Below are positions 51,535 to 59,851 of a stretch of DNA of 64,000 bases, piece by piece; the stretch's first letter is position 1, and the number at the start of each line of letters is the position of its first letter. This DNA is from Candidatus Mediterraneibacter merdipullorum (GTDB lineage Bacteria; Bacillota; Clostridia; Lachnospirales; Lachnospiraceae). Where the stretch lies: positions 1-64,000 of the forward strand of contig DXAL01000035.1 of NCBI GenBank assembly GCA_019117125.1, written 5' to 3'. The notes below the pieces were generated by a model that was not told the origin of the DNA, did not search any database, and worked only from the letters and a program-made list of their open reading frames with translations. A program made the position numbers and the translations under genes.

Positions 51535-54500
51535 CTATGCCGGTACGGTCCTGCCTTCCAGATACCGTTTTTCAAATTCTTCCGCGGACAGCGGCTTTGC
51601 ATAGTAGAACCCCTGTCCGTAGATACAGCCTGCTTTTAACAGGCTCATCTCCTGCTGCTGCGTCTCCACGCCCTCCGCGATGCACTTCATCCCGAAATTG
51701 TGGCATATCTGGGTGATATTCTCCACGAGGATGCTGCTAATCTCGTTCCCCGGCAGGTCATTGACGAGGGTCCGGTCCAGTTTCACCGTGTCAAAACGGA
51801 TATTGCTGAACACCGAGATATTGGCATAGCCCGAGCCGAAATCATCCAGCTCGAATTTCAGCCCGAATTCCCGGAATTCGTCCACGATGCCCGCCAGCGT
51901 CGCCTTTTCCATCTCTCCTCCGGTCTCTGTTATCTCAAATTCGATGAGGTCCGAAGGAAGATTCGGATACCGGCTCTGGATGGCAAAGACGGAAGCGAGT
52001 ATGGTGGGGCTGAACAGGGTGACGCGCGAGATATTGATGGACACCCGGACCAGCGGACGCCCCTCTGACTGCCATTTGGCAAGCTGCTGCAGCACACTGT
52101 CCAGCATGAACAAATCCAAATCCCGGATGGAGCCGTCGTCCTCCAGCCGCTCGATGAACTGCGACGGCGGAAGGATATTCCCCTCCCGGTCCACTGCCCG
52201 GGCAAGCGCCTCAGCGCCTGCAAGGCTGCCGTTCCGCATATCAATCTTCGGCTGATAATAGGGGACGAACCGCTGTTTTGCAAATCCGGACCGGTCCGTC
52301 TGCAGGGCGCTGTCCGCCGGGTGCGTCCCGCCCGGCCCCTGGTCGCCCACATGCTCGCTGCGCATCACTGTCTGCGCCTCCCGGACCAGGTTCCGGGCGG
52401 AGAAGATGCCGTCGGACCAGACGGAACCGAGCCGCACCTGCCGCGGATATCTGCGCTGTATCATCGTGCGCAGGCGCGCGCACCTGCCGTTGAACACTTC
52501 CTGGATGGTGTTCGGGTAGAGCACCACGAACTCCGCATCCCAGGTGCGGAAGACATAGGCGCTCCGGAAGATATTCAGCAGCGCGTCCGAGATATAAATC
52601 AGCAGCTTCCGCCCGTACTCGAACCCGAACGTGCTGTTGATGGTCGAGAAGTCTGGGATATCGAGAGAGAGCGCTCCCATGGAGCTGTACACGTCCGAAT
52701 CCAGGGAATAAATCACATCCATGTAGGAGCTTAAGTTCGGCAGCATGGTCAGGGCGTCGTACCCGGACAGATTCCGGCGGTCGCTCATCGTCTCGAACCG
52801 CTTCTGTTCTCCCGCAATATACGGGAGCAGCGTAACCGGGAGCGCCGCATCCTCATAATGTTCCTGAGGATTCTCCACACAGAGGAATCCCGTCACTTCA
52901 TTATTCTTCTTCACAGGGCATACGGTAAAATGCCACTTCCCGCTCTCCTGGCTCTGCGCCGCCACAAGGGAGGAGCTCTCCATCCGGATTGGTTTCTTCT
53001 CTTCCAGACAGGTCAGAAGAAGCGGAATCTGGCTAATCTGGACGCCGGACATCACATACCGGATGCTCTGCCTTCCCCATTCCGTCCATTCGTGCTGCAT
53101 TGTCACAGTCTGCCGGTCATCCGAGAGCGCCAGCATATAGACCCGCGCCGCCCGATAGTATACGCCGATGCACTTGAGCGCGCTCATGATGGACGCCTCC
53201 AGGGAGCCGGACCTCAGCATATCCGTCACGCAGCGGAACGCCACTTTCTGTTCCTCGCGGGTGAGCGCCCGGTCGGTCTCATTCTCCGGCACAGCCGCGC
53301 CCGGGGACGCCTCTTCGCTGCGCAGTCCCGCCCACGCCCAGTCCTCGTCTTCCCCCGGGAAGGCGACCGTATCCATCGCAGAATTCTTCCACTTCTCACA
53401 CAGGTAGCCTGCCCGGAACATCAGCGTCTCCAGGTCCGCCGAGCCGCAGGGCGCCAGCACGGTGCCGGCAACGAAGCGGACTTTTTCCATCCACGGGGTG
53501 GATTCCATGGACACCCGCGCATAGGCAAACGCATCTTCGATCTTCCGCTTGACCTCGTAGCGGGACTTTGCATCCGGGAAGAACACATACACCATATCCG
53601 GGCGGTAGCTCCCGACAATGCAGTCGTTGCCAAGGGCGATGAACAGCGCTTCGGCAATGAACTTCCTGCTTTCCCCGGCAGTCCCGTTTTCCTCTCTTTC
53701 TTCTTCCAGCCCCACCAGCCGTATCAGGCTCAGGGCGCAGGAAGAGATGGCGCCGTTCTCCATCAGATACGCGGACAGTTTCTTCGCCGCAGGATAGGCG
53801 TACAGCCCGGTGCCCGGCTCCCGTTCCATCTCTCCGCCTGCCTCCTGCTCCCATTCGTGGCGCTTCTGGCAGTCGCTGAAGCAGGCAAACAGGTAGACCG
53901 CGTCCGTCGCCGGGTCCCGGGCGAGATTGACGCCGTACATGGTCCAGCGGATGTGCCCGCCTCCGTCCACGCGGCGGAACTCTCCCACCGCCCACAGTCT
54001 GCCCTTCTCATACGCATCCAGCAGGTTGTCCCTGCTGAAATACTCCCGGAAATCCATACGTTCCGAATCACTGAAGAGACGGTCCGCCTGGTCTGCGATA
54101 ATCTCCGTATAAGTCTTTCCCCAGGTCCATCCGGTCTGGTCCTTCCCTTCGCGCCAGACCTCATCGATATAATCCTCCGTGATGTTCGCCCGGAGCCGGA
54201 TGATGAGATGACGCCGGAGAGTCTCCGGAAGGGGTCTGCGTGGAAAAATGCCCGGTCCGATGCCGGAGACGTCCGGGAGCTTTGACTGTATCCCGATGGC
54301 TTTCAGCGGCGCGCCGTCTGCGTCATACATCATCAGATAGGACATTGCCACCCAGCCGTACCATCTGCCGGACGGGTCCCGGAGAATGAAGTTTGCCGAA
54401 TCCCCTTTCTTCCCGCCGAGCATCTCGGAAGCAAATTTCAGGAAATCCTCCGCCGAATCCGGATGGACGATGCCCTTCTCCAGAAATGCATCCGGAAAGC

Positions 54501-55569
54501 CTTCTATCACAGTAGCCGGACTGCACTGCTGTTCATCCACGTTGAATATATTATACGTACCGGCGCTTATATCTACCTCCCACAGTACGTGCGGAGTCTG
54601 CCGAAACGCCACCCGCAGCCTGTCGCTGCTCTCCAGGAGCTTCCGCTCCGCCAGTATCACATTGGACACATCGGTGGAAATCTCCAGCAGGACCGGCGCA
54701 GAGCTTGCCGGATAGGAGACCCGCGCCACACGCGCATTCCTCCAGACCCAGTCTTTCCCGTTCCCGGATATCCGGTGGATATGGCTGGATATCCCGTCTT
54801 TCTTTACGCTGTCTATTAAAAACTGCCTGTAGTCCGCCACATAATCCGGATGGATGCCGATATCCTCCAGGTCCCGGGGCAGTTCCCACGCGTCCCTGGG
54901 CAGTCCCAGCATCCGGTAAAATCCGTGGCTGGCATACAGCAGACGGATTGCATCGCCTGCTTCCACCAGCGCCACTCCCACATCCAGACATTCCAGGAGT
55001 GTGTTCATGGGGATGGCATTGGACGGCTTCTGCCGCTCCGCCTCTGCGTGCGCCTGTGCTTCCGCCTCGTTCGTCAGCACGCAGACCTCTCCGGGTCCGT
55101 TGGTTTTCGCGGCATACAGAGCCGCTGCGCTCCTGCCGAAGACAGCGTCAAAAGTGAGCTCCTTTCCTTTTCCCATATACGCGCCCACGCACGCGCTCAC
55201 TCTGAGGGCCGGGTCCTCTCTCGCCTCAAAGCAGAGGCTGTCCCGCACCTGCTCCGCCTTCTTTTCCAGCTGCCCTTTTCCGGCGTCCCAGGAAGCGAAT
55301 ATGAGATATTCATCCCTCCCGATGCAGCTTACGATGTCCGAAGCGTAGAACAGGGAGGAGAGTATCTGCCCTGCCTTCTTCCTGACGTCCTCCTCCGCTT
55401 CTCTTCCCAGCTTTTCCCGGATTTCCGGCGTGTTGTCGATATCCGCCATAAAGACGGCGCAGACGGAATCATCCTCCATCTCACGGAGTCTGTTCCCGAT
55501 GTATTCCTGTGCCTCTGTCCCGCTGAGTATCTCTGTCCGTCCTTTGTTCGGAAGCTGCCTGCTCTTCAT
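51535..55569 (-). CDS. Multi-sensor EAL phosphodiesterase with degenerate GGDEF domains
   Basis: The 1344-residue protein contains, in order, a GGDEF-like domain (about 30-165, GRDEY), two PAS domains (about 190-420), a further PAS-like segment (about 455-570), another GGDEF-like fold (about 600-750), a GAF domain (about 780-935), a GGDEF-like domain (about 945-1075, TWDAEF) and an EAL domain (about 1095-1335). The EAL residues look intact: EALAR, NIS, FEITET, ELDDFGSGY, VKLDR and AEGVET. It should hydrolyse cyclic di-GMP; diguanylate cyclase activity is doubtful. No membrane helix is evident. It is upstream of the CheB-CheR gene. Confidence 0.88.
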   Translation of the reverse strand: MKSRQLPNKGRTEILSGTEAQEYIGNRLREMEDDSVCAVFMADIDNTPEIREKLGREAEEDVRKKAGQILSSLFYASDIVSCIGRDEYLIFASWDAGKGQLEKKAEQVRDSLCFEAREDPALRVSACVGAYMGKGKELTFDAVFGRSAAALYAAKTNGPGEVCVLTNEAEAQAHAEAERQKPSNAIPMNTLLECLDVGVALVEAGDAIRLLYASHGFYRMLGLPRDAWELPRDLEDIGIHPDYVADYRQFLIDSVKKDGISSHIHRISGNGKDWVWRNARVARVSYPASSAPVLLEISTDVSNVILAERKLLESSDRLRVAFRQTPHVLWEVDISAGTYNIFNVDEQQCSPATVIEGFPDAFLEKGIVHPDSAEDFLKFASEMLGGKKGDSANFILRDPSGRWYGWVAMSYLMMYDADGAPLKAIGIQSKLPDVSGIGPGIFPRRPLPETLRRHLIIRLRANITEDYIDEVWREGKDQTGWTWGKTYTEIIADQADRLFSDSERMDFREYFSRDNLLDAYEKGRLWAVGEFRRVDGGGHIRWTMYGVNLARDPATDAVYLFACFSDCQKRHEWEQEAGGEMEREPGTGLYAYPAAKKLSAYLMENGAISSCALSLIRLVGLEEEREENGTAGESRKFIAEALFIALGNDCIVGSYRPDMVYVFFPDAKSRYEVKRKIEDAFAYARVSMESTPWMEKVRFVAGTVLAPCGSADLETLMFRAGYLCEKWKNSAMDTVAFPGEDEDWAWAGLRSEEASPGAAVPENETDRALTREEQKVAFRCVTDMLRSGSLEASIMSALKCIGVYYRAARVYMLALSDDRQTVTMQHEWTEWGRQSIRYVMSGVQISQIPLLLTCLEEKKPIRMESSSLVAAQSQESGKWHFTVCPVKKNNEVTGFLCVENPQEHYEDAALPVTLLPYIAGEQKRFETMSDRRNLSGYDALTMLPNLSSYMDVIYSLDSDVYSSMGALSLDIPDFSTINSTFGFEYGRKLLIYISDALLNIFRSAYVFRTWDAEFVVLYPNTIQEVFNGRCARLRTMIQRRYPRQVRLGSVWSDGIFSARNLVREAQTVMRSEHVGDQGPGGTHPADSALQTDRSGFAKQRFVPYYQPKIDMRNGSLAGAEALARAVDREGNILPPSQFIERLEDDGSIRDLDLFMLDSVLQQLAKWQSEGRPLVRVSINISRVTLFSPTILASVFAIQSRYPNLPSDLIEFEITETGGEMEKATLAGIVDEFREFGLKFELDDFGSGYANISVFSNIRFDTVKLDRTLVNDLPGNEISSILVENITQICHNFGMKCIAEGVETQQQEMSLLKAGCIYGQGFYYAKPLSAEEFEKRYLEGRTVPA

Positions 55570-55704
55570 CCTGTCTGTCTCCCTCCGGAATTTTCACTTA
55601 TGTCCACACTTAAGTACGGTATACACCTGTTTATTTGATTGTTCTATACATTTTTATCCCCCCCGGAAAAAATTTTCTATCCTGCACACCTGGAAGTGAT
55701 TCTG

Positions 55705-55757
55705 TGGTATAATTAGCGTCAGTGTGCAAGAGGACGATACGGTTGTACACTGACGCT
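55705..55757 (+). promoter_or_regulatory. Extended -10 promoter and second copy of the inverted repeat
   Basis: TGGTATAAT (TG at 55705-55706, TATAAT at 55708-55713) is an extended -10 promoter. AGCGTCAGTGTGCAA (55715-55729) pairs with TTGTACACTGACGCT (55743-55757), one G-T pair excepted. The repeat starts one base after the -10 box. It matches the copy at 48689-48733 in arms, loop length and the adjacent GCTAC, and lies 43 bases before the DUF5721 gene. Confidence 0.75.
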
Positions 55758-55800
55758 ACCGTCAGCAAAAGCTGACCGCAAAAAGATACATGGAGGACTC

Positions 55801-56289
55801 ATGATCGCACTGAACCTGACAGAAATCAAAAACATCACGTCACACCTTTTCCTGAAAGACACCTTCGACGCCTTCCGCTTTATCGAGGGCGAGGTCGTGA
55901 CATTTAATACATTCCGGATAGACGGCTATATCCAGAAGGACTTTTTTGACTCGGACGCCGCGCTGCCGGAATACTCCTGCTGGAAAGATATCCGGGAATA
56001 CTGCTTCTCCCTGGTCCGGGGAAAGCGCACGCCGGTGAGCTTCCGGTTCATCTTCCGCCTGTCCGCGGAAAACACCGCCCGGCTCATCGCCCGGGAAGCC
56101 CCCTCCATCCGCCCTGAGGACGTCCAGGGGCTGTACCTGAACCTGCGCTATGACAGTTCCGGACTGACCTGCGTGACCGGGACATCCTTCCGGACCTTCA
56201 TCCCGGACAAATCTCTGGAACACGTCTGGGACGAAATGGTACAGAAGTTCTTCCGGCAGCACGGCATCCTGTTCGAGCAGGCTGTATAG
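55801..56289 (+). CDS. DUF5721-type protein
   Basis: The 162-residue soluble protein starts MIALNLTEIKNITSHLFLKDTFD (split), a pattern of the DUF5721 family found in Lachnospiraceae. It has alternating strands such as VVTFNTFRIDGYI and VSFRFIFRLS, and a helical C-terminus. Its function is unknown. GGAGG lies 6 bases before the ATG. It is divergent from the EAL gene and driven by the repeat-bearing promoter shared in type with acetylation cassette 1. Confidence 0.77.
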   Translation: MIALNLTEIKNITSHLFLKDTFDAFRFIEGEVVTFNTFRIDGYIQKDFFDSDAALPEYSCWKDIREYCFSLVRGKRTPVSFRFIFRLSAENTARLIAREAPSIRPEDVQGLYLNLRYDSSGLTCVTGTSFRTFIPDKSLEHVWDEMVQKFFRQHGILFEQAV

Positions 56290-56354
56290 ATGCCGCTGCC
56301 CCTCAGATGCCGGTTCATGCAGGCACAGTGACCGCCCGTCCGGCGCACTCACGC

Positions 56355-56396
56355 AAAAAAAAGATGCATCTGCAATGGTTTCTGCAGATGCATCTT
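56355..56396 (-). terminator. Rho-independent terminator downstream of acetylation cassette 2
   Basis: AAGATGCATCTGCA (56361-56374) pairs with TGCAGATGCATCTT (56383-56396), with eight Us on the minus-strand transcript. It also lies 66 bases after the plus-strand DUF5721 stop and may stop transcription from both sides. Confidence 0.82.
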
Positions 56397-56407
56397 TCTA
56401 GGATGCC

Positions 56408-56592
56408 AGGGTCAAAAGGTCTAAGCCCACATGAGCTTGCTCATAAGTGGGTGAAAGACCTTGGGACCCGCCCCACTATGAGCATAAAAGTGGGATATAT
56501 ATCCCACGATATGCGAATATTGGGGCGGATTATGGGAGTGCGGAGCACGGAACAATCCGCAGGCATCGCAATTAAGGGGCTTTTGACACCCT
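56408..56592. repeat. 185-base structured element with near-inverted ends
   Basis: The element is bounded by AGGGTCAAAAG (56408-56418) and CTTTTGACACCCT (56580-56592), inverted copies differing by a 2-base insertion. Inside, AAGGTCT/AGACCTT (56416-56422, 56456-56462) encloses CCCAC/GTGGG and GAGC/GCTC stems. A second CCCAC/GTGGG hairpin and GGCGGATT/AATCCGC arms follow. It may be a non-autonomous mobile element or a structured RNA. The open frame through it shows no sign of coding. Confidence 0.6.
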
Positions 56593-56599
56593 AATCTTT

Positions 56600-57895
56600 T
56601 TATCCTTCCGCTGCAGCTCCATCTTCCGCTGCATCGTCTTCTGCCGCGCCTTCCTCTACCGCGCCTTCTTCTGCGGCGCCTTCTTCCGCCGGCGATTCGC
56701 CGCCGTTTCCTTCCACCGCCAGCACGTCTGCCAGGGAATTATCTGTAACAAAGGTATTCACATTGTACAGGAACAGGATGTCCGTAATCGCGTAATTCTG
56801 TATCAGGCTGTCCACATTGTCGTAGAAATACCGCGCGTCCACCATGATGATGTTCTGGTAGTAAGGCAGGAGGAACTGCATGAAGCAGTTGGCGTAGGAA
56901 TCCTTGAACACCAGGAGGTTCCTCCGCTCCGGCTGGGTCGTCGCGATGTCCACTCTCGCGTGGTTGCCCCCGAAGAAAACCGTATACTTGTCTTTCTCAT
57001 TGAGACATTCGCTCTTGTAGATGGACGTGGATTTCTCATTGGATTCCACATAGGTGACCACATACTCGGGCTCCAGGTTCGCCGCCTCATAAATCTGGAC
57101 CAGGTCCTCTGAGCCGTGGTATCCGCTCTTGGACGCCAGGGTCCCCTGGAAATCGCTTGCCACGGTGTGGATGTTGTAATCCGTCTCCACGTTCTGGATG
57201 CCCATGGCTTCCGCCACCGTACCGAACGCGTAGTACGCGCCCAGGCTCGTCCAGTGGTGGTCGGTCCTGTAGTAGATTTCCTCATCCGCATGCTCTCTGA
57301 GCGCATCGTCCACGCTGATGTCGCGCACCGACGAGCCCAGCATCCCCCGGATACGTCCCAGGTCCTCCTCCTGGTCCCGCACCGGCGCCTGCGCCGGCAG
57401 CCTGTTGGACAGGATATTGTATGCATTGGGAACGAAGCACGTATAGGTCGGGATGTCGGGATACCGCTCGGCAAGAGCCGCTATCTGGGCTGTATTCCTC
57501 TCGATGCTCTCCCAGTCCGGCTCATCCGGCTTCTCGATGAGATAGCCGTCTTTCCCGAGATACACGCCGTTGGACTCTTTCTTTCCAAGCAGCATGTCCT
57601 GGTACAGCTTCAGCGTAATCCACTGGTTCCTTGCAACGAACTGGTCGGACACATAGCTCTCATAATCCGTCATATAATCTCCGTTCATGAGAGACTCCCA
57701 GGTCAGCTTCGGCCGCTGGGTGAGCATCCGGTTCTCCTCGTCCGAAAATTCCTGGTCTCTTTTTATGAAATTGGCAAGGACGAGGAGCACCAGCAGCACG
57801 CCGAACACTTTCAGCATCCGGATGTAAAAACTGCGCTGGAGCTTCTTTCCGCCTCTTCTTTTTCTATTTCTGTTCTCACGTTCTCTTAACGCCAT
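56600..57895 (-). CDS. DHHW-type protein of polymer O-acetylation cassette 2
   Basis: The 431-residue paralogue of the product at 44790-45959 has a basic N-terminus, one membrane helix (about 24-42) and the extracellular SGNH-like domain with TDHHWTSLGA (about 213) and FKDSYANCFMQFLLPYY (about 330). It differs in an acidic Ala/Glu-rich tail (last about 35 residues) made of EEGAAEEGA-type units. It should transfer acetyl groups to the exported polymer. It is the last gene of cassette 2. Confidence 0.86.
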   Translation of the reverse strand: MALRERENRNRKRRGGKKLQRSFYIRMLKVFGVLLVLLVLANFIKRDQEFSDEENRMLTQRPKLTWESLMNGDYMTDYESYVSDQFVARNQWITLKLYQDMLLGKKESNGVYLGKDGYLIEKPDEPDWESIERNTAQIAALAERYPDIPTYTCFVPNAYNILSNRLPAQAPVRDQEEDLGRIRGMLGSSVRDISVDDALREHADEEIYYRTDHHWTSLGAYYAFGTVAEAMGIQNVETDYNIHTVASDFQGTLASKSGYHGSEDLVQIYEAANLEPEYVVTYVESNEKSTSIYKSECLNEKDKYTVFFGGNHARVDIATTQPERRNLLVFKDSYANCFMQFLLPYYQNIIMVDARYFYDNVDSLIQNYAITDILFLYNVNTFVTDNSLADVLAVEGNGGESPAEEGAAEEGAVEEGAAEDDAAEDGAAAEG

Positions 57896-57907
57896 CTTTT
57901 CTGACCC

Positions 57908-59326
57908 CTAAAATCTGAAATACAGGAACGGATTGTAAGTCGCGTTCACAAGGTATGCGAGCGACAGCACGAAAATCGCCACATACACGCCCATTGCCAC
58001 CGCTGTGTGTCCTTTTCCCCTGCGCCCGCCGAATACGGTCCTGCTGAACAGCCGGTAGGTAAACGGCACCGAACAGATGGCTGCGATGACAAAGAGCAGC
58101 GCGTAGTTATACAGGTAGTAGATGCCCGCCGCATCCGCGAACCCGTTCGCGCCGATGCCGAACATCGCGCCGATATAGGAAAGGGCGTCTCCCATGCCCG
58201 GCGAGAAGAAGAGCACCCAGCCTATCAGGACGAACAGCATCGTATAGATATGCTTTACGGCGGAGGGCAGCTTTTCCAGCACGCGGTTCAGCACATACTT
58301 CTCCAGGAGCAGGAGCACGCCGTAGTACAGCCCCCAGAAGATGAAGTTCCATGCAGCCCCATGCCAGAATCCGGTCAGGAACCACACGATAAAGATATTG
58401 CGAATTGCCTTGAGCGTGCCGCCCCGGTTTCCCCCGAGCGGGATGTATACATATTCCCGGAACCAGGTCCCCAGCGAAATGTGCCAGCGGCGCCAGAATT
58501 CCGTGATGCTTTTTGAGATATACGGGTAGTCGAAGTTCTTCATGAACTCGAATCCGAACATCTTGCCCAGACCAATCGCCATGTCCGAGTATCCGCTGAA
58601 GTCGAAATAAATCTGGAACGCATACGCGATGCAGCCGACCCACGCGGAAAGCACCGACATCTGCCCGTCCGGGAGCGCGGCGATGGCGTCATATGCCATG
58701 CCGATATTGTTTGCAAGAAGGACCTTCTTGCCCAGACCTCTTAAGAACCATGCGATGCCGTTCCCGAATCCGGACGGCGTAATCTTCCGTCTGTCAAGCT
58801 GCGTCTCGATGTCCGCATAGCGCACGATGGGGCCTGCAATCAGCTGCGGGAACATGGTGATGTATGTTCCGAAATTGATCAGGTTCTTCTGGACCTTCAC
58901 ATTGTCCTTGTACACATCGATGATGTAGGACAGTGTCTGGAAGGTATAGAACGAGATGCCTACCGGGAGCGCCAGTTCCTTGTACGGGATGTCAATGGGG
59001 AGGATATGGTTGATATTCTCCATAAGGAATCCGTAATACTTGAAGAACATAAGGATGGCGAGGTTCACGCCCACCGTCAGCCAGAACACGAAACGCATCC
59101 GCCCGCTGTTCCGCTCTCTCCTGTGATAGTCTATCTCGATTCCGCTGATATAGTTATAGACGATGCTGAATACCATCAGCACGATATACACCGGTTCCCC
59201 CCATGCATAGAAGATAAGACTGCAGATAAGGAGCACCAGGTTTTTCCCCGGTTTCGGCATCACAAAGTACAGGAGCAATGTGATTGGAAGAAATACAAAT
59301 ATAAAAAATACACTGCTGAATATCAT
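57908..59326 (-). CDS. MBOAT O-acyltransferase, cassette 2
   Basis: The 472-residue multi-pass protein has the catalytic His in GFWHGAAWNF (about 327) and FWRRWHISLG (about 287). It matches the cassette 1 enzyme along its full length, including the opening strands and the GNRGGTLKAIRN loop. It probably supplies acetyl groups to its own SGNH and DHHW partners. The start follows GGGAGAAGA. It is 12 bases before the DHHW gene. Confidence 0.92.
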   Translation of the reverse strand: MIFSSVFFIFVFLPITLLLYFVMPKPGKNLVLLICSLIFYAWGEPVYIVLMVFSIVYNYISGIEIDYHRRERNSGRMRFVFWLTVGVNLAILMFFKYYGFLMENINHILPIDIPYKELALPVGISFYTFQTLSYIIDVYKDNVKVQKNLINFGTYITMFPQLIAGPIVRYADIETQLDRRKITPSGFGNGIAWFLRGLGKKVLLANNIGMAYDAIAALPDGQMSVLSAWVGCIAYAFQIYFDFSGYSDMAIGLGKMFGFEFMKNFDYPYISKSITEFWRRWHISLGTWFREYVYIPLGGNRGGTLKAIRNIFIVWFLTGFWHGAAWNFIFWGLYYGVLLLLEKYVLNRVLEKLPSAVKHIYTMLFVLIGWVLFFSPGMGDALSYIGAMFGIGANGFADAAGIYYLYNYALLFVIAAICSVPFTYRLFSRTVFGGRRGKGHTAVAMGVYVAIFVLSLAYLVNATYNPFLYFRF

Positions 59327-59353
59327 AAAATCTTCTCCCTGTCCCTTCTTCCT

Positions 59354-59851
59354 TTATAAACTGTCCAGAAATGCCTGGTCCGCCTCCTGTGCCTGTCCGT
59401 TCACGATGAACAGCACATAGTTTCCCTGCACGTCAAGCACGTGGTCGTCCAGGAGCTTGCACTGCTCCGGACCGTATCCCTCAAAGCTCTGGAGCTGGGA
59501 ATCCACCCTTGCCTGGGCTGCGCTTTCCACAGCAGACGCCTGGGACGCGTCTTTGAGCTTTACGATAAGTATCTCTTCTACTTTCATATTGGAATCCGAC
59601 ATATACATGACGACGCCGTCGTAATCATTGGCGTTGATTCCATAGATGCGCCTTACCGTGCGGTGGTCCGCCTCGGAAAGGTCCGTCATGTCCGCCGCGC
59701 CCGTCACCGCCGCCTTGACGTCGTCTATCGGGGTATTGCTCATCTTGTCCCCTTTCATCAGGGTCACGATAAAAAATATCAGAAACAGGATGAGTATGTA
59801 TTTCACGATTCCTAATACTTTCATCAGGTTCTCTGTCAGCCTGTCCATCAT
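59354..59851 (-). CDS. DUF4358 protein, cassette 2
   Basis: The 165-residue protein has a membrane helix (about 12-32) and a DUF4358 domain with RRIYGINANDYDGVVMYMSDSN (in two parts) and VEEILIVKLKDASQ. It corresponds position for position to the cassette 1 gene at 47401-47886, but is diverged. Its start overlaps the SGNH gene stop. Confidence 0.84.
   Translation of the reverse strand: MMDRLTENLMKVLGIVKYILILFLIFFIVTLMKGDKMSNTPIDDVKAAVTGAADMTDLSEADHRTVRRIYGINANDYDGVVMYMSDSNMKVEEILIVKLKDASQASAVESAAQARVDSQLQSFEGYGPEQCKLLDDHVLDVQGNYVLFIVNGQAQEADQAFLDSL

Noticed and set aside
48689-55757. A composite transposon of 7 kb bounded by the two inverted repeats.
   Set aside because: No transposase or integrase gene, no target duplication, and codon use in the interval matches the surroundings.
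55570-55800. A cyclic di-GMP riboswitch in front of the EAL or DUF5721 gene.
   Set aside because: The conserved GEMM motifs and tetraloop-receptor pattern were not found; only the short inverted repeat is present.
56307-56594. A 95-codon plus-strand open frame as a protein gene.
   Set aside because: It runs through the terminator and the structured element, has no ribosome site and no protein-like composition.
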